Below, in pieces: positions 13,841-13,859 of a DNA stretch of 13,859 bases. The stretch covers positions 1 through 13,859 of the forward strand of contig JAOZST010000096.1 in the NCBI GenBank assembly GCA_029939535.1, written 5' to 3'. How positions within the stretch are numbered: position 1 is the first letter of the stretch; the number at the start of each line of letters is the position of its first letter. The notes below the pieces were generated by a model that had not been told where the DNA came from, made no database searches, and was given only the letters and a program-made list of their open reading frames with translations. A program made the translations under genes and the position numbers. Origin of the DNA: NBML01 sp029939535. Its GTDB lineage: Bacteria > Desulfobacterota > Desulfobacteria > Desulfobacterales > Desulfobacteraceae.

Positions 13841-13859
13841 GCTGAAGTAGGATACTAGT

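Noticed and set aside
1..13859. CRISPR arrays, tRNA/rRNA genes, insertion sequences or phage genes
   Set aside because: No regularly spaced repeats, RNA gene signatures or transposase/integrase motifs were recognised on either strand by eye.

Overview
The window looks like chromosomal DNA of a moderately AT-rich Gram-negative anaerobe. My best guess is a Desulfobacterota/Desulfobacterales-type sulfate reducer. That guess is inference from the mix of families: an HDOD-histidine kinase, MshEN-domain signalling, a DUF364 protein, a flavodoxin-fold oxidoreductase fusion and a family I CoA-transferase. No rRNA, tRNA, CRISPR array or intact insertion sequence was found. A run of exactly 100 Ns (7374-7473) marks an assembly gap of unknown true length.

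Layout. (1) Positions 1-3253, minus strand: a tight three-gene signalling operon. It encodes an HDOD-GAF-histidine kinase, then an MshEN/T2SSE_N-like protein without an ATPase domain, then a MinD/ParA-type ATPase that runs off the left edge. (2) 3437-3934, plus strand: a small rubrerythrin/ferritin-like diiron protein with a recognisable promoter. (3) 3935-4667: a gene graveyard. It holds a selO remnant that keeps its promoter, a palindromic operator candidate and its RBS, but has lost its kinase core and carries two Trp-to-stop changes. Opposite it lies a frameshifted fragment of a different histidine kinase. (4) 4668-7369, minus: a two-gene operon in which an FMN-reductase/pseudo-phosphatase fusion precedes an MscS-family channel. 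(5) 7374-7473: gap. (6) 7474-8542, minus: a broken zinc-dependent phospholipase C-like gene and an intact O6-alkylguanine-DNA methyltransferase. (7) 8649-10232, minus: a YtcJ-like amidohydrolase. (8) 10470-11828, plus: a family I acyl-CoA transferase. (9) 11876-12691, minus: a DUF4213/DUF364 putative metal-chelation protein with a large inverted repeat upstream. (10) 12974-13840, plus: an exported alpha/beta hydrolase.

How the genes work together. Only regions 1 and 4 show gene spacing that implies joint expression. In region 1 the abutting genes (TAA directly followed by ATG, then a 2-nt gap) suggest one signalling module. Its candidate parts are a sensor kinase, a possible cyclic-di-GMP receptor and a MinD-like positioning ATPase. 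In region 4 the reading frames touch or nearly touch. The remaining genes are single metabolic or housekeeping units with no shared pathway that the sequence supports. The most unusual observations are the fusion protein whose phosphatase half lacks both the nucleophilic Cys and the catalytic Asp, the selO scar with an intact control region, and the palindromes at 3977-3995, 4053-4066 and 12735-12766.
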